Assembly (NCBI GenBank): GCA_001430745.1
Contig: KQ481945.1
Span: 103,808-144,012, forward strand
Direction of reading: 5' to 3'
From: Auxenochlorella pyrenoidosa
Lineage: Eukaryota; Chlorophyta; Trebouxiophyceae; Chlorellales; Chlorellaceae
DNA: 40,205 nt
Numbering within the stretch: the stretch's first letter is position 1; each line of letters starts with the position of its first letter. The notes under the pieces are model-generated. The model did no database searches, was not told the DNA's origin, and saw nothing but the letters and a program-made list of their open reading frames with translations. Both the position numbers and the translations under genes were made by a program. Positions 18,501 to 28,936 of the stretch are shown one piece after another.

Positions 18501-20899
18501 CCGCTCCCTGCAGGCCACAACTGCCTCAAGGCTGAGCTTGTGGTGACTGACGCAGCCTGGCCGCTGCGAGACAAGTTCCTGGCGGCGGTGCGGCGCCGCC
18601 TGGCTGCCCTCCCCAACCGGGTGGTATACTATCCGGGTGGGCGCATGGGGATAGGCAGGAGGGGAGGGGGGGGGGGGGGTGTCCAGTGCGCGACTTTGCT
18701 GGCGCTCGCAGGGGCGAGCTCGAGTTGACCTGTGGGAGCCGCGCGGCGCAGCCATTTGAGGAGGGGCCGGGGGCCGCTGGCGTCCCAGGCATGTGGCGCG
18801 TGCCCAGCCGCCGCTGAGCGGCGAGGCCCGGGCTCGCTCACCCCACCTCGCAGCAGTTGCTGTGGCCCTCACCCGCCCTGTGGGCTTGCCAGGTGCGCTG
18901 CACCCGCTGCCGCTGCCTGCCGCGCCCATCCCCCACCGCTGCTGCCGGCTGTGCTGCAGGCTCCGACAAGCGGCACGCTGCCTTCCTGGCGCGCTTCCCC
19001 GGGGCGGAGCGCTTGGGGGAGGGGAGCGCCGAGGGGGCAGACGGGGCGGCACTGGCCAGCGGCAGCGCGCGCGCGGAGCTGAGGCCGGTGCCCTGGCTGC
19101 TCAAGGCGGGGCTGCGCCCCGAGGAGGCGGCCACGCAGGACGAGAACTGGTGCGGCGTGCTGCAGGTGAGGGGGCAGGCGGGCGGGCGGGGGCCTGCGCG
19201 CCGCACGGGTGCGTGTGCGGGGGCTGGACGGCAAGGGTGCAGGCCAGCCCTGGCAAAGAGCATCACTCCATCCAGTGGCCAGCGGACGGACCTTGAGGTC
19301 GGGGCCTGCCGGAGTGGGGGGGCCCAGGGGGGGTGCACGGCCCACCTCGGTGCAAAGCGCCAGGCTGCTGCCCAGCCCGCATCGGTTGGGCCCTGCCCGC
19401 GCCCGCCCTTGATCCCCTACCCCCTGCCAACCCCCATCCCCGGGCAGGAAGTGTGCCTCGACTGCGGCGGCGACCCGGAGCGCTTCATGAGAGAGGCAGC
19501 CGCCTTTGCCAACGAGCGCTGCTGGGGCACGCTCAGCTGCAGCGTGTTTGTGCACCCGGCCACGCAGGCAAGGGCAGCGAGGGGGTGGGCAGCAGCCGCG
19601 GCAGCCGCAGCAGGCCTCTGAGCAGGCGCAACGTGGGGCGAACAGGGGCGGAGATTGCCGAGGGGGGTGCTGCAGACTGTGGCTTCCCTGCTGGCCTGCC
19701 CCGGGTCAGGCACGTGGTGGCAAGAGTCTGGAGCCTGGCGTGCCCGGCACAGCCCGACCCTGCATGAAACATTGTGCCAAGTGCGTCTGGCCCCACTCAC
19801 CTTGCTGCTGCAGCGGCAGCATCGAGCAGCCTTTGACCGACTGATTGAGGAGCTTCGGTATGGCGCCATCGCCGTCAATGGTGCGCCCATCATCTTGCGA
19901 CGCGCAGCAAGCGCAGCGGGGGGGGCAGCCAGGTGGCGAGGGGCGGCTCCCGCCTTGACCTGCCAGGCCGCCTGCTTGCCCCCGCCCGTCGCCAGCGCCT
20001 GATGATGAACAGTATCATGCTCCCCGGCTCGAGCTGCAGTCACCTCACTCATCTCGTTCGCCACCACAAAGCTGGGCTGGGGCGCGTTCCCGGGCAGCAC
20101 GCCGCAGGTTGGCCCTGCCTTGTGGAGTGTGGTGCGGTAGCAGGGGCCGGGCGCTGCTCCTGGCCAGTTGGACGCAGTATGGTAGTTCGGGCATGCCACA
20201 GCTGCAGAGCAGGCCTGGTCGGCTGGGCTGTGTGCTCGTGCTTTAAGCGCAACTCGCCCTGCCCTCGCCATGGCATGTAGCTGCTGTTGGTCAGGCATCA
20301 ACTGCGAGCGTGCGCTGCCCACCCTGCCTCTGCAGGACATTGGCAGCGGCAACTGCTTTGTGTGAGCTCAGGGCGGGGGCCACGCACTGCCCTGTGGCGC
20401 ACAGCCTCCTGCTAGCGAGGCATGGCCATGCAGCAGGGGGGGGGGCTTCCTGTGCAGCCTGGGCTTCCAAGACCGTGACAGCGCCTGTCCTGCCTCCCGT
20501 CTGCGTGTGCAGGCACAACACGCTGCTATTGGACCACGTGCAAAAGTCGGTGCTGCATGCGCCCTGGCGCTTCCGCCCCACCCCTTTCTGGTGCGCCCAG
20601 TGCAGCCGGCTCTGCGCCGCGGGCCGAGCAGCCTGCGGGGCGCGGGAGCGCCTCGGCCGCGCCCCTCTGAGCCCGCCCCGCGAGGTCCCCTTCCTGTCTA
20701 CACAGCAGCCCAATGTCGCACCGTGCATGCGCATGCCTGCCTGGCAAGCAGACCCAACCACTGTGTGCACCCTTGCCTGCCATGCAGGTCGCCCTCCAAC
20801 CGCAACCTAGAGGCGGTGGGCCGCGCCGCGCTCAGGTTTGACGCCGCGCCCTCGCTGGGCCGCGCGCTGCCCCTGGCGGCAGCCGCGCTCAAGGGGTGA
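15510..20899 (+). CDS. Aldehyde dehydrogenase family protein, bacterial (actinobacterial-like) type
   Basis: Predicted 600-residue NAD(P)-dependent aldehyde dehydrogenase of the long, divergent subgroup best known from bacteria. Exons: 15510-15612, 15729-15952, 16118-16309, 16580-16693, 16996-17063, 17397-17497, 17799-17901, 18157-18254, 18514-18636, 18960-19165, 19448-19567, 19814-19880, 20040-20107, 20336-20361, 20513-20590, 20788-20899. All junctions close in frame. Motifs: cofactor-binding region around VVVVKMNPVNEYLGPFL, VHLTGSAATYDAIVW, general-base Glu about 300 in ELGCVTP, catalytic Cys about 338 in TNNAGHNC, then AFANERCWGTLSC and GWGAFPG. The N-terminus (MLRALGTAQQPLLG) could be an organelle presequence. 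The substrate is unknown. Introns 5, 8 and 11 use GC donors. Intron 5 holds a duplication and a large hairpin. At intron 8 a GT donor 12 bases downstream would insert four residues beside the catalytic Cys. Confidence 0.9.
17047..17158 (+). repeat. Tandem duplication of exon 5 end and its GC donor (ALDH intron 5)
   Basis: 17047-17100 and 17105-17158 are 52/54 identical, period 58. Each copy carries the exon end CTGGGGCCCTTCCTCAG followed by the GC donor GCAAGC. The first copy is the coding exon end with the real donor at 17064. The second lies in the intron with an equivalent donor at 17122. The 58-base offset changes frame. Confidence 0.9.
17108..17184 (+). repeat. Large hairpin in ALDH intron 5
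   Basis: Arms 17108-17139 and 17153-17184 are complementary at 28 of 32 positions, plus two G-U pairs in RNA, with a 13-base loop. The left arm contains the second copy of the 5' splice site. The right arm can also pair with the first copy (17050-17081, 26 of 32), covering the real donor. Confidence 0.85.
18040..18155 (+). repeat. (CA)n/(CCA)n rich tract
   Basis: CA and CCA simple repeats filling the 3' half of ALDH intron 7, up to the acceptor. Non-coding. Confidence 0.85.
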
Positions 20900-21472
20900 C
20901 GTGCCGGGGGCCCAGCTCGGGCCTGGGCATGGGCCTGGGCACACAGCTGGCACAGCTGGCCGGGCCGGCCTCGCGGGGGCAAGCCACGACGCCAAACGCC
21001 AGCCAGGCTCACCCTCGCTCTGTACTGTTGGCTGCCCACGTGTGTTTGAAGCGCGCTTTTGATTTTTGACCCCCCTGCGGTTGGCGGCTCGTGGCCCGGT
21101 CACAGCTGCGGTCTGTACAAGCCGACAAGCCGACGGTGTTCCCGTTACCAGAGCGGAACCCTTTACAGCCCCGCAGGGGCAATAAGCAGGCCAGAGTGGA
21201 CGCCGGTCAGAGTCAGTGCTGAGCAACATGTGTGTGGGAGCAAAACTGCTGTGCATGCGCACAGAAGGGGAGGCAACGCATAGGTTTGCGGGCAAATGCA
21301 CAGTGCGGAGCAGCGGAGGCATGAGTTCGAGAAGCCAGCAGGAGCAGCAGCAGCAACAGCAAAAGGGCAGGGCTGTGGCAAGTGGATGGAGCAGTTGCAG
21401 GGAGGAGCGTGCTGATGGAGCCATGCACTTGGGGAGTGCCAGCTCCAGCCCCTGTCACTCGTCTCCTTCTGC
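20900..21472. other. Convergent intergenic region, ALDH and FabZ 3' UTRs
   Basis: Between two convergent stops. A CAG-rich stretch lies at 21340-21362. A minus-strand TGTAA at 21163-21167 may end the FabZ transcript. No gene seen. Confidence 0.6.
21163..21167 (-). terminator. Candidate polyadenylation signal (TGTAA) for FabZ
   Basis: TGTAA on the minus strand about 305 bp past the FabZ stop. Confidence 0.35.
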
Positions 21473-23372
21473 TCACTTGCCCATCACCAGAGTCAGCTCG
21501 GCCTCGCACACAAGGTCCTCGCCCACATACGCCTTGGCATTCATCTGCAACGCACAGGGGCAGAGCACAGGGGTGGTCAAGGCATGGCATGAGCGCAGGC
21601 GCGCACAAGTGGGTTGCCCCAGCCATGGAGCGGGGAGCAGGAACAGAGCAAGCGGTCCGGGGCAGTCGTGCTCCCGTGTGCCGCCAACAGCAGGGGTCCT
21701 GGACGGTCGAGCGCCCGCGGGCCACCGACAGCAGCGCGCCACAGGGCACAACCCCACCTTGCAGATGCCAAACTTCTTGTTGAACTTGGTGACGTCGCAG
21801 CGCATCATCTGCGGTGCAACGAGAGCAACAGGCAAGCATGTGTGACGCGCAGCGCATCGTCTGCGGGTTGATGGGCGCGGTGAGGGCAGCAGCCAAGCAT
21901 GTGTGGCGGAACGCAGGTGCCGCTGCAGGGGCTGCCCGAGAAGCTCAGGCGGCCCAGGCACCTCGCGTCCGGCTGAAGCCTGCTAAAGCTCCGGCACGTG
22001 CCGGCCCCGTGGCTCAGGCGTCCGTGCGGGTGGGCATCAAGAGGCACAGCCAGTTACGACCCCCTGCACCCTTTGCCATTCCTCTATGCATCGTGCCCCA
22101 CCCTACATCTATGTGCACCGCCCCATCACGCTCCAATCACGCGCAGCCCAGCCCAGCCCAGGCCGCACCGCACGCCAGCTTGATGCCCCCTCACCCTCAA
22201 CTCACCAGCACGTCGCCGGGCACCACGGGCTTGCGCCAGCGGCAGTTGTCCACGCCACCGAAGAAGAAGTTGTTCTGCTGCGCGGCGTCGGTGGGGTCGA
22301 TCATCACGATGCCGCCCAGCTGCGCCAGGGCCTCCACCTGCAGCACGCCTGCAGACAGGAGGTAGAGGGGGTGTGGTGTTGGGGTGTGTGTGTGCATGTT
22401 CGGGGGTGGGGGGGGGGGAGGGGGTGTTCGCCGTGCCTTCCAGTGCTTCCAGTGCCCAGTGCATCCTTGAGCTGGCACGGGCCCCCGGCTGCCCACCCCA
22501 CCCAGCGGCCTGGGTGGCGGCGCGCCCACCCCACCCCACCCCGGCGCGCACCGGGCATGATGGCGCGCTGCGGGAAGTGGCCGGGGAAGAAGTTGTCGTT
22601 GACGGTGACGCACTTGTAGCCCACGGCGTACTTGCCGTACTCCCACTCCAGCACGCGGTCCACCAGCAGGAAGGGGTACCTGAAGAGAAGAAGGGGGGGG
22701 GGGGGGGGGGGGGGCACATGCGCGCTGGTTGAGCCACTGAGGGCTGTGCTCACATGCTGGGTTGTGGTGCGGTGCTCAGCTTGTGCAGCGAGGCGGCGAG
22801 GTCGGGCAATGGAGAGACGCATTGTAGGGGCGCAGCGCGTCTGCACGCGCCGTTAATCAACGCAGCCCAGGGCACGCATGCTGTATCAGCAATGCAGCCT
22901 TCCCGGCACGGGGCATCATGGCTCGAGTAGACAGCAGCAATCCGCTCGCGAGAAGCACGGCGTCAGCATCAGCTGCTCATGGGCGCAGGGGACTGCCACC
23001 CTTGCGCCTCACCTGTGGGGCAGGATGTTCATGATCTCCTGCAGGCCAACAGGGCAGGGCAACAAGTGCGAGGCTGCTCAAGCCTCCGGGCTTGCTGCCT
23101 AGTCGAGCGTGGCGGCAGCGGCTGCTCAGTTGACCCCACCCATCATGCGGCGCCTTGCCGATGCATCAACGCACCTGTATGTCCTTCAGAGCCTTCATGT
23201 TGGGGCCCTTGGTCTCAATGCCCGTGCCTGCAGCCTCGCCCTCAGCGCGGACCGCCACTGCGCGCCGGGCCCGCTTGGGAGCGGCAACGATGGCATGTGC
23301 ACGCTGCTGAGGGACAGCATGGCGCTGTCCCACCGCTGCAGAGCTGCTCAGCTGGACAAAGGCGGCCTGCAT
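21473..23372 (-). CDS. FabZ: 3-hydroxyacyl-[acyl-carrier-protein] dehydratase, plastid
   Basis: Catalyses removal of water from 3-hydroxyacyl-ACP to trans-2-enoyl-ACP in plastid type II fatty acid synthesis. Predicted 205 residues, exons 23175-23372, 23013-23038, 22552-22679, 22206-22348, 21758-21808, 21473-21544, all in frame. Residues 1-45 (many Ala, Arg, Ser, Gln; [15 protein letters not shown]) are a typical chloroplast transit peptide. The mature hot-dog fold starts at [16 protein letters not shown]. The catalytic pair is His109 in [10 protein letters not shown] and Glu123 in [10 protein letters not shown], both present. The central helix is followed by [19 protein letters not shown], as in FabZ. 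Length after transit-peptide removal (about 150) matches the family. It is divergent from GPC1 with 422 bp between start codons. One of the clearest assignments in the window. Confidence 0.95.
22693..22714 (+). repeat. Poly-G run of 22 bases
   Basis: On the minus strand this is the poly-C part of the polypyrimidine tract shortly before the exon 3 acceptor of FabZ. Confidence 0.9.
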
Positions 23373-23794
23373 TGTGTCGTGGCTGCGCGGGAGGGCAAAG
23401 AAACAAAGGAGCAGTACGATCGATCGCCAATTGGGTGTGTTGCAAGCCCGATGGTCAAGGTTTGATCAGCTGTTGCCCCTCTGGCACCGCACGACAGCAT
23501 GTTGGTTTTTAGGGCAAACTGGCGTTTCGCTTTGCGGCTTACAACAAGGTGCGTTGCAGCCACAGTATCAAGCGGCAGACGTATAGAAAACGCACTTTGA
23601 GTCATAAAACCCTGGCTGCCTAGCTTCTGCGGCCCCCTCTGCGCACCCTCGTGCCTCAAAAGGTCGAGCAATGCAGCAGCGAGACTGCCGACAGCAGCGT
23701 GTCAAGACGTGTGCCCCCGCCTGCGCCGCCGCCACGCCCGGCCCCTTTGCCTTGAAGTGCCTGCCCTCTGCAGACCCTCCCCCCGCAGAGCATC
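23373..23794. promoter_or_regulatory. Divergent promoter region, FabZ / GPC1
   Basis: 422 bp between the start codons of two head-to-head lipid genes. It includes a less GC-rich section around 23400-23610. No named element is obvious. Confidence 0.55.
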
Positions 23795-26700
23795 ATGTCA
23801 GAGGCGGCCTCCCCATCCAACCGGACACCACCCACGCCGCCAGCACCCGACCTGGATGCCGATTTTGACCCACCCATCAGCCAAGAGGAGGCAGAGTCCC
23901 TAGCGGCGGCGGCGGCGCCCGGGCTGCTGCCCGCACTTGGCGAGGACCTGAGCTGCCTGGGGGGCGGCCTGGCGGCATTTGCAGGAGAAGGCCTGGTGAC
24001 AGGGGCGGAGACGGACTCTGAGTACGAGCTGGACGATTACGACCACGTGGGTGCTCCCCGCAGCTGCCTGATCCCTTGCCTGGCGCGTGGTTGCTGCGGT
24101 GCGCCGGAGCCGTCCGGTGTCCAGTTGCCGGCAGCCGGGTCCGGGGCAGCTGGCAGAGGCCAGCGTGGGTGCCTGCCACCCGGCGGTGCCTCCCACCCGA
24201 CCTGCAGCAGACAGGCCCTGCGCCTCCCTCCAGCGCCCACTCTGTGCTGCCCCCTCCCTGTGGCTGCAGCTGGACCTCGGAGAGCTCCTGCTCAGCACGA
24301 CCCTGCGGGAGGAGGTGCAGCGCGTGCTGCAGCGCTTCCTCAGCCCGCGCCGCGTGCTGGTGGGGCGGGCCGGCCAGGGGGGCGAGGAGGGGCCTGGTGG
24401 GGTGCCAGATGTGGATCGTCAAGCCATCACTCCCCAGCATGCTCCCTCTGCCAAGCCTTGCGGCAGCTGGCGGGCCGCCCTCTCCTGCCGCTGCGGGCTG
24501 CCCAGTCAGGGGAGCCGGCAGCTGTGCTAGTCCAGCAAGCGGCAGGCTGCGCACGCCGCACGCCGCGCAACCTGTCGCAGCAGCTCGCCAACGTGCCCCT
24601 GCCAGACTGGTGATGTGCGGCTGGCATGAGGGACGAACCACAGCGGGGGCGGTGCCGACGCGCTCCAACTCGGCACCCCGCTTCGCACCCCCTACCCCAC
24701 CCGTAGCTGCGCGACAAAATCACTTTTGTGCTGGGCACCTGCTCGCTGGTGGCTGGTGCCTACTTTCTGGGATACTCCCCACAGTGAGGGCTGACCCGCC
24801 ATGCGCAAGCAGCTTGCTCCTGGCTCGGGCACCTCTGGAGGTGGCATTGAGGCGGCTGCCCCCTCTGGCCTCGGCAAGCGGCTGTGCAGCCGTGCCTGGG
24901 AGGGCTGCTGGAGAGGAGCCTGGCCAGACCCGGGCCCCTGACCATGGCCGCAGCGCCCTGGCAAGCTTGCGCATGCGGCAATGCCACACCGGCGCCCCCT
25001 CCGTGCGCGCGCAGGAAGTTTTACCGGCTGTACACGGCCGAGGGTGTGGCCATGCTGGCGCTGCGCTTCACTCATTACCGCTGGGCGCGCCAGCACTACT
25101 ACCTGCTGGACTGGTGGGTGGCACATGGCTGGCCCTGCCCTGTTCCTGCGCGGCAGCTGGCACAGACGAGGACAGGCCGGCCTGCCGCCTGCTAGGCGCT
25201 TGGGGCCTGCAATGCAGGACATGGGATCAGCAGGGGGCGGGTGAGCACAGCGGCAGAGGGGCTGCGGCTGCGCATGCACGCCTGTGCTGCCTGCAGCAAG
25301 AGCGCGCGCCTCCCCGCTGCCCCCCCCTGCTGCCCTGCAGGTGCTACCTGGTGAGCCTCTGCACGTGGATCGGGGCCAGGCGCCAGCGCCGGTGGCTGGC
25401 TGCAGGCGTGCCCATGCGCCGGCGTGCTCGGCCGCCTGCCCAGCCGCTGCGCTTCCGTTCCACTTCTACTTTCCTGCTGACCAGCCCGCTGCCCTGCGGC
25501 TCCCTGCCCCCCAGGCCAACGCCATGCTCATGCTGCACATCTGGGTATATCCCACCAGCCTGCTGCTGGCCAAGGTGGGTGGGCGGTTGAGGGGGCGCCT
25601 GGGGGTCCCCTCGGGGGCTGGGGCGCCTGGCGGGGCCTGTGGGCGAGGCAGCGGGGCAGCGCTATCGGCGAGCAACGCCCCACCTGGCTGTATAACTTCG
25701 CTGTCCCCGGCCCAAACCCCAAGGAACTTTGTAATCCCTTGTCGACAGCGCCTGCTGCCTAGGGACACGGTGTCGAACCGTCGTGCAGGCAGCTGCGATC
25801 GCCGCGCCGCGCTCCCGGGGCACACGCCCCGCCCTGCTGCCCTGCCCTGCTGCCCGTGCCGCAGGTCACGTTTGCCCACTCCTTTGGCCCGCTGCTGTGG
25901 TCCATCCTGGCCTTCCGCAACTCGATTGTGTACCACTCGCTGGACAAGATGACCAGGTGGGGTGGGAGGGTGGGTGGGAGGGCGGCGGCGGTGCGCTGCC
26001 CCGCGCGCCGCGGTGCGGACCGCGCCGCTGCTCTTGCCCCTCTGCATCTGGGTGGCCCTCCCTCGCGCCCGCCCCGCCCTCCATCTGGGTGGACCCCCCT
26101 CGCAACCGCCCCGCTCTCCATCTGGGTGGCCCTCCCATGCATCCGCCCCGCCCTCCGTCTGGGTGGCCCTCCCTCGTGCCCGCCCCACACTCCCTGGAGC
26201 CGTGCCGCCCCCCAGCCCCGCAGCCACTTTATGCACCTGTACCCGGCCTGCGTGTGCTGGACGATCCGCTGGCACACCGCCGACCCTCTGGCGGCGCACC
26301 TGCGGGAGGCGGGGGCCGAGGCGGCGGCCGCCTGGGAGGGCGGCTCGCTGCGTGACCTGGTGCTGCTGCCCATGCTGCCCTACCTGCTGTGGGCGGTGCT
26401 GTACTACCTCAAGGCATGCGGGCTGGGGCACCCGGAAGGGTGGAGTGGGGTTGGGGGTTGGGGGGGTGGGTGGGGGACGGACGCCCTTTTTTGTGTGTTG
26501 GGGGGGTGGGGGTGGGGGTGGGGGGCCTGTTTCGGGCCCTCGGCCCACTCTTGGCCCGCTGCCTGTGTGGTCTTGTGCATTTGAGAGGCCTTTAGGCAGC
26601 CCTGCGTGGTGGCACCCCCGTGGGCTTCGTGCCGGGTGCCTGTCGCGTTGGTGCCGCCGTTGGCTGCCTGCCTGCCTGCCTGCCTGTCGCGTGCTGCAGC

Positions 26701-27920
26701 TCCCAACGCGCTGGCGCCGGGGTGGGTGGCCCCCGCCCCCCTGCAGGTGTTTGTGATCAGCAGCAGGAAGATACAGCAGAAGGGGTACGAGACGCTCTTC
26801 CAGGTGGGGCATGCCGGCCTGGGTGGCCAGGGCTTGGCCCTGTTGGCCGCCCGGCAGCTGTGGCATGCATGAGCGTGTGGCGGCTGCAGCGCTGGGGGAT
26901 GGATCCCAGCCACGCCGAGCCCCCGGCCAGGACGCTTGTGCATGCACGGGCAGCATGACATGCAGGGCTCTTGTGCCAGCCAGCGGTGCTGCGCTCCANN
27001 NNNNNNNNNNNNNNNNNNNNNNNNNNNNNNNNNNNNNNNNNNNNNNNNNNNNNNNNNNNNNNNNNNNNNNNNNNNNNNNNNNNNNNNNNNNNNNNNNNNN
27101 NNNNNNNNNNNNNNNNNNNNNNNNNNNNNNNNNNNNNNNNNNNNNNNNNNNNNNNNNNNNNNNNNNNNNNNNNNNNNNNNNNNNNNNNNNNNNNNNNNNN
27201 NNNNNNNNNNNNNNNNNNNNNNNNNNNNNNNNNNNNNNNNNNNNNNNNNNNNNNNNNNNNNNNNNNNNNNNNNNNNNNNNNNNNNNNNNNNNNNNNNNNN
27301 NNNNNNNNNNNNNNNNNNNNNNNNNNNNNNNNNNNNNNNNNNNNNNNNNNNNNNNNNNNNNNNNNNNNNNNNNNNNNNNNNNNNNNNNNNNNNNNNNNNN
27401 NNNNNNNNNNNNNNNNNNNNNNNNNNNNNNNNNNNNNNNNNNNNNNNNNNNNNNNNNNNNNNNNNNNNNNNNNNNNNNNNNNNNNNNNNNNNNNNNNNNN
27501 NNNNNNNNNNNNNNNNNNNNNNNNNNNNNNNNNNNNNNNNNNNNNNNNNNNNNNNNNNNNNNNNNNNNNNNNNNNNNNNNNNNNNNNNNNNNNNNNNNNN
27601 NNNNNNNNNNNNNNNNNNNNNNNNNNNNNNNNNNNNNNNNNNNNNNNNNNNNNNNNNNNNNNNNNNNNNNNNNNNNNNNNNNNNNNNNNNNNNNNNNNNN
27701 NNNNNNNNNNNNNNNNNNNNNNNNNNNNNNNNNNNNNNNNNNNNNNNNNNNNNNNNNNNNNNNNNNNNNNNNNNNNNNNNNNNNNNNNNNNNNNNNNNNN
27801 NNNNNNNNNNNNNNNNNNNNNNNNNNNNNNNNNNNNNNNNNNNNNNNNNNNNNNNNNNNNNNNNNNNNNNNNNNNNNNNNNNNNNNNNNNNACCCCCACC
27901 CCACCCCCACCCAACTGCCT

Positions 27921-27952
<32 letters not shown>

Positions 27953-28103
27953 ACCACCGTCTGCAGGCGCGACGTTCTATTTTGATGTGTTTGCCGCACG
28001 CTACCTGGCCTCTGTCGGTATCATGGCCAGGCGGCGAGCAGGCAGCGCCTCGGAGGGCCCCTCACAGTCCGAGGCCGGCAGCGATGCCAAGAAGCAGCGG
28101 TGA
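23795..28103 (+). CDS. GPC1: Glycerophosphocholine acyltransferase 1 (GPC1 family), interrupted by assembly gap
   Basis: Transfers an acyl group from acyl-CoA to glycerophosphocholine to give lysophosphatidylcholine, part of phosphatidylcholine turnover; an ER-type multi-pass membrane enzyme. Exons: 23795-24046, 24270-24359, 24707-24783, 25015-25113, 25341-25350, 25515-25574, 25865-25956, 26224-26413, 26747-26803, then N gap, then 27967-28103 (stop). The first nine exons encode about 309 residues in one frame. Residues 1-84 are an acidic disordered tail. Family landmarks follow: LRDKITFVLG, RQHYYLLDWCYLANAML, FGPLLWSILAFRNSIVYHSLDK (seen in parts across exon 7), SHFMHLYPACVCWTIRWH, and after the gap FYFDVFAARY. 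Exon 5 is only 10 bases. Intron 8 appears to use a GC donor (AAG|GCATGC at 26414). One or more exons probably lie in or near the N run. No TGTAA signal was found after the stop. Confidence 0.88.
26045..26192 (+). repeat. 37-bp minisatellite, four copies
   Basis: Units start at 26045, 26082, 26119 and 26156, each beginning C(A/G)TCTGGGTGG. It lies in GPC1 intron 7, immediately before exon 8. The period is not a multiple of three, and the frames through it are not coding. Confidence 0.85.
26999..27891. other. Assembly gap (893 N)
   Basis: Run of N inside GPC1, followed at once by a C-rich and (CA)n tract (27892-27952), which may explain why assembly failed. Part of the GPC1 coding sequence is probably missing here. 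Confidence 0.98.
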
Positions 28104-28936
28104 GCCGGCGACGGCGGCGCCTCGCTGTGGAGAGCGCTGTGGAGAGCGCCGCAGGAGGCTGGTATGGTCTTCGGCAGGCAGCAGAGTGGTGGACTGAGAA
28201 GGCTGCAGTGACATGCAGCGGTCGACAGGACATTGAGCCACTTGGTGCCTGCTTGCCTGCCTGACTGGCTGCTTCTGTTATCACTCTCTCTGTACCATGG
28301 AATCTTGGCCTGCAATGTTGTTCCTGAGGAGACTTTGACACCAGGGTGCAGTGTCACCGCTCGATGCAGCAGCACGAACCAGCGCCTGCCCACCATGAGG
28401 TACTGCATACCGCCTGGTGAGCCAATGTCCCCGCGCCTGCGGTCTGGCTATGCCTGCAGTTTCAACTTCGTGGCATTCATCCAAAGCAGTTCGAACAGGG
28501 CATTCGAAGTGCAGCCCTACTTATAAGACGGAGAGTTCGCCCTGCCGAATTGGGTCCTCCCGTTCGCGACTGCGGATCGGGATGGCCGCCGAGCTCGGAG
28601 AGGAATTCAAAACAGTCGCCACGGCCCCCCGGCTCCAGCTTTGCTGCGCTCCTGCAACCCCACAGCCCCTTGCTGCACGCAAGGCAAAACACGAGGGAGA
28701 TAATAGGCGGGGTCATGACTGGAATGGCTGTCGGGGGTGTCGGAGCGATCCGCGAGGCTGGTTGGCGCCAAGCGCTGCTTGTTGCGTTGCGCCGCTCTGC
28801 CCACCCCACCTCCATGCTAAGGCTGGTTTGCTCATCATCCTCACATGCCCCTCAACTGGCCGACATGAAACCAATAGTTTCTGCATGAGTATACCGAGCT
28901 TGAACCTGTCGGCCTCCGTGCCGCTGCCGGCTGCAG
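28104..28936. other. Intergenic / 5' region of the ankyrin-like gene
   Basis: Holds the GPC1 3' UTR (with a direct repeat of CTGTGGAGAGCGC at 28126-28149) and the start of the next gene. A possible first exon is 28582-28683, starting ATGGCCGCCGAG and ending at AAG|GCAAAA. It would join exon 28937 in frame through a GC-AG intron, but this rests on frame alone. Confidence 0.4.

Noticed and set aside
26045..26192. CRISPR-like array
   Set aside because: Units are directly abutting 37-bp minisatellite copies without unique spacers, in a eukaryotic intron.
25466..27999. Very long minus-strand open frames through the N run
   Set aside because: They exist only because N codons contain no stops; the flanks are antisense to GPC1 introns and repeats.
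28550..28888. 112-residue plus-strand frame as first exon of the ankyrin-like gene
   Set aside because: It ends in a stop before the supported exon and lacks a donor in usable phase. Another frame with a start at 28582 fits better but is also unproven.
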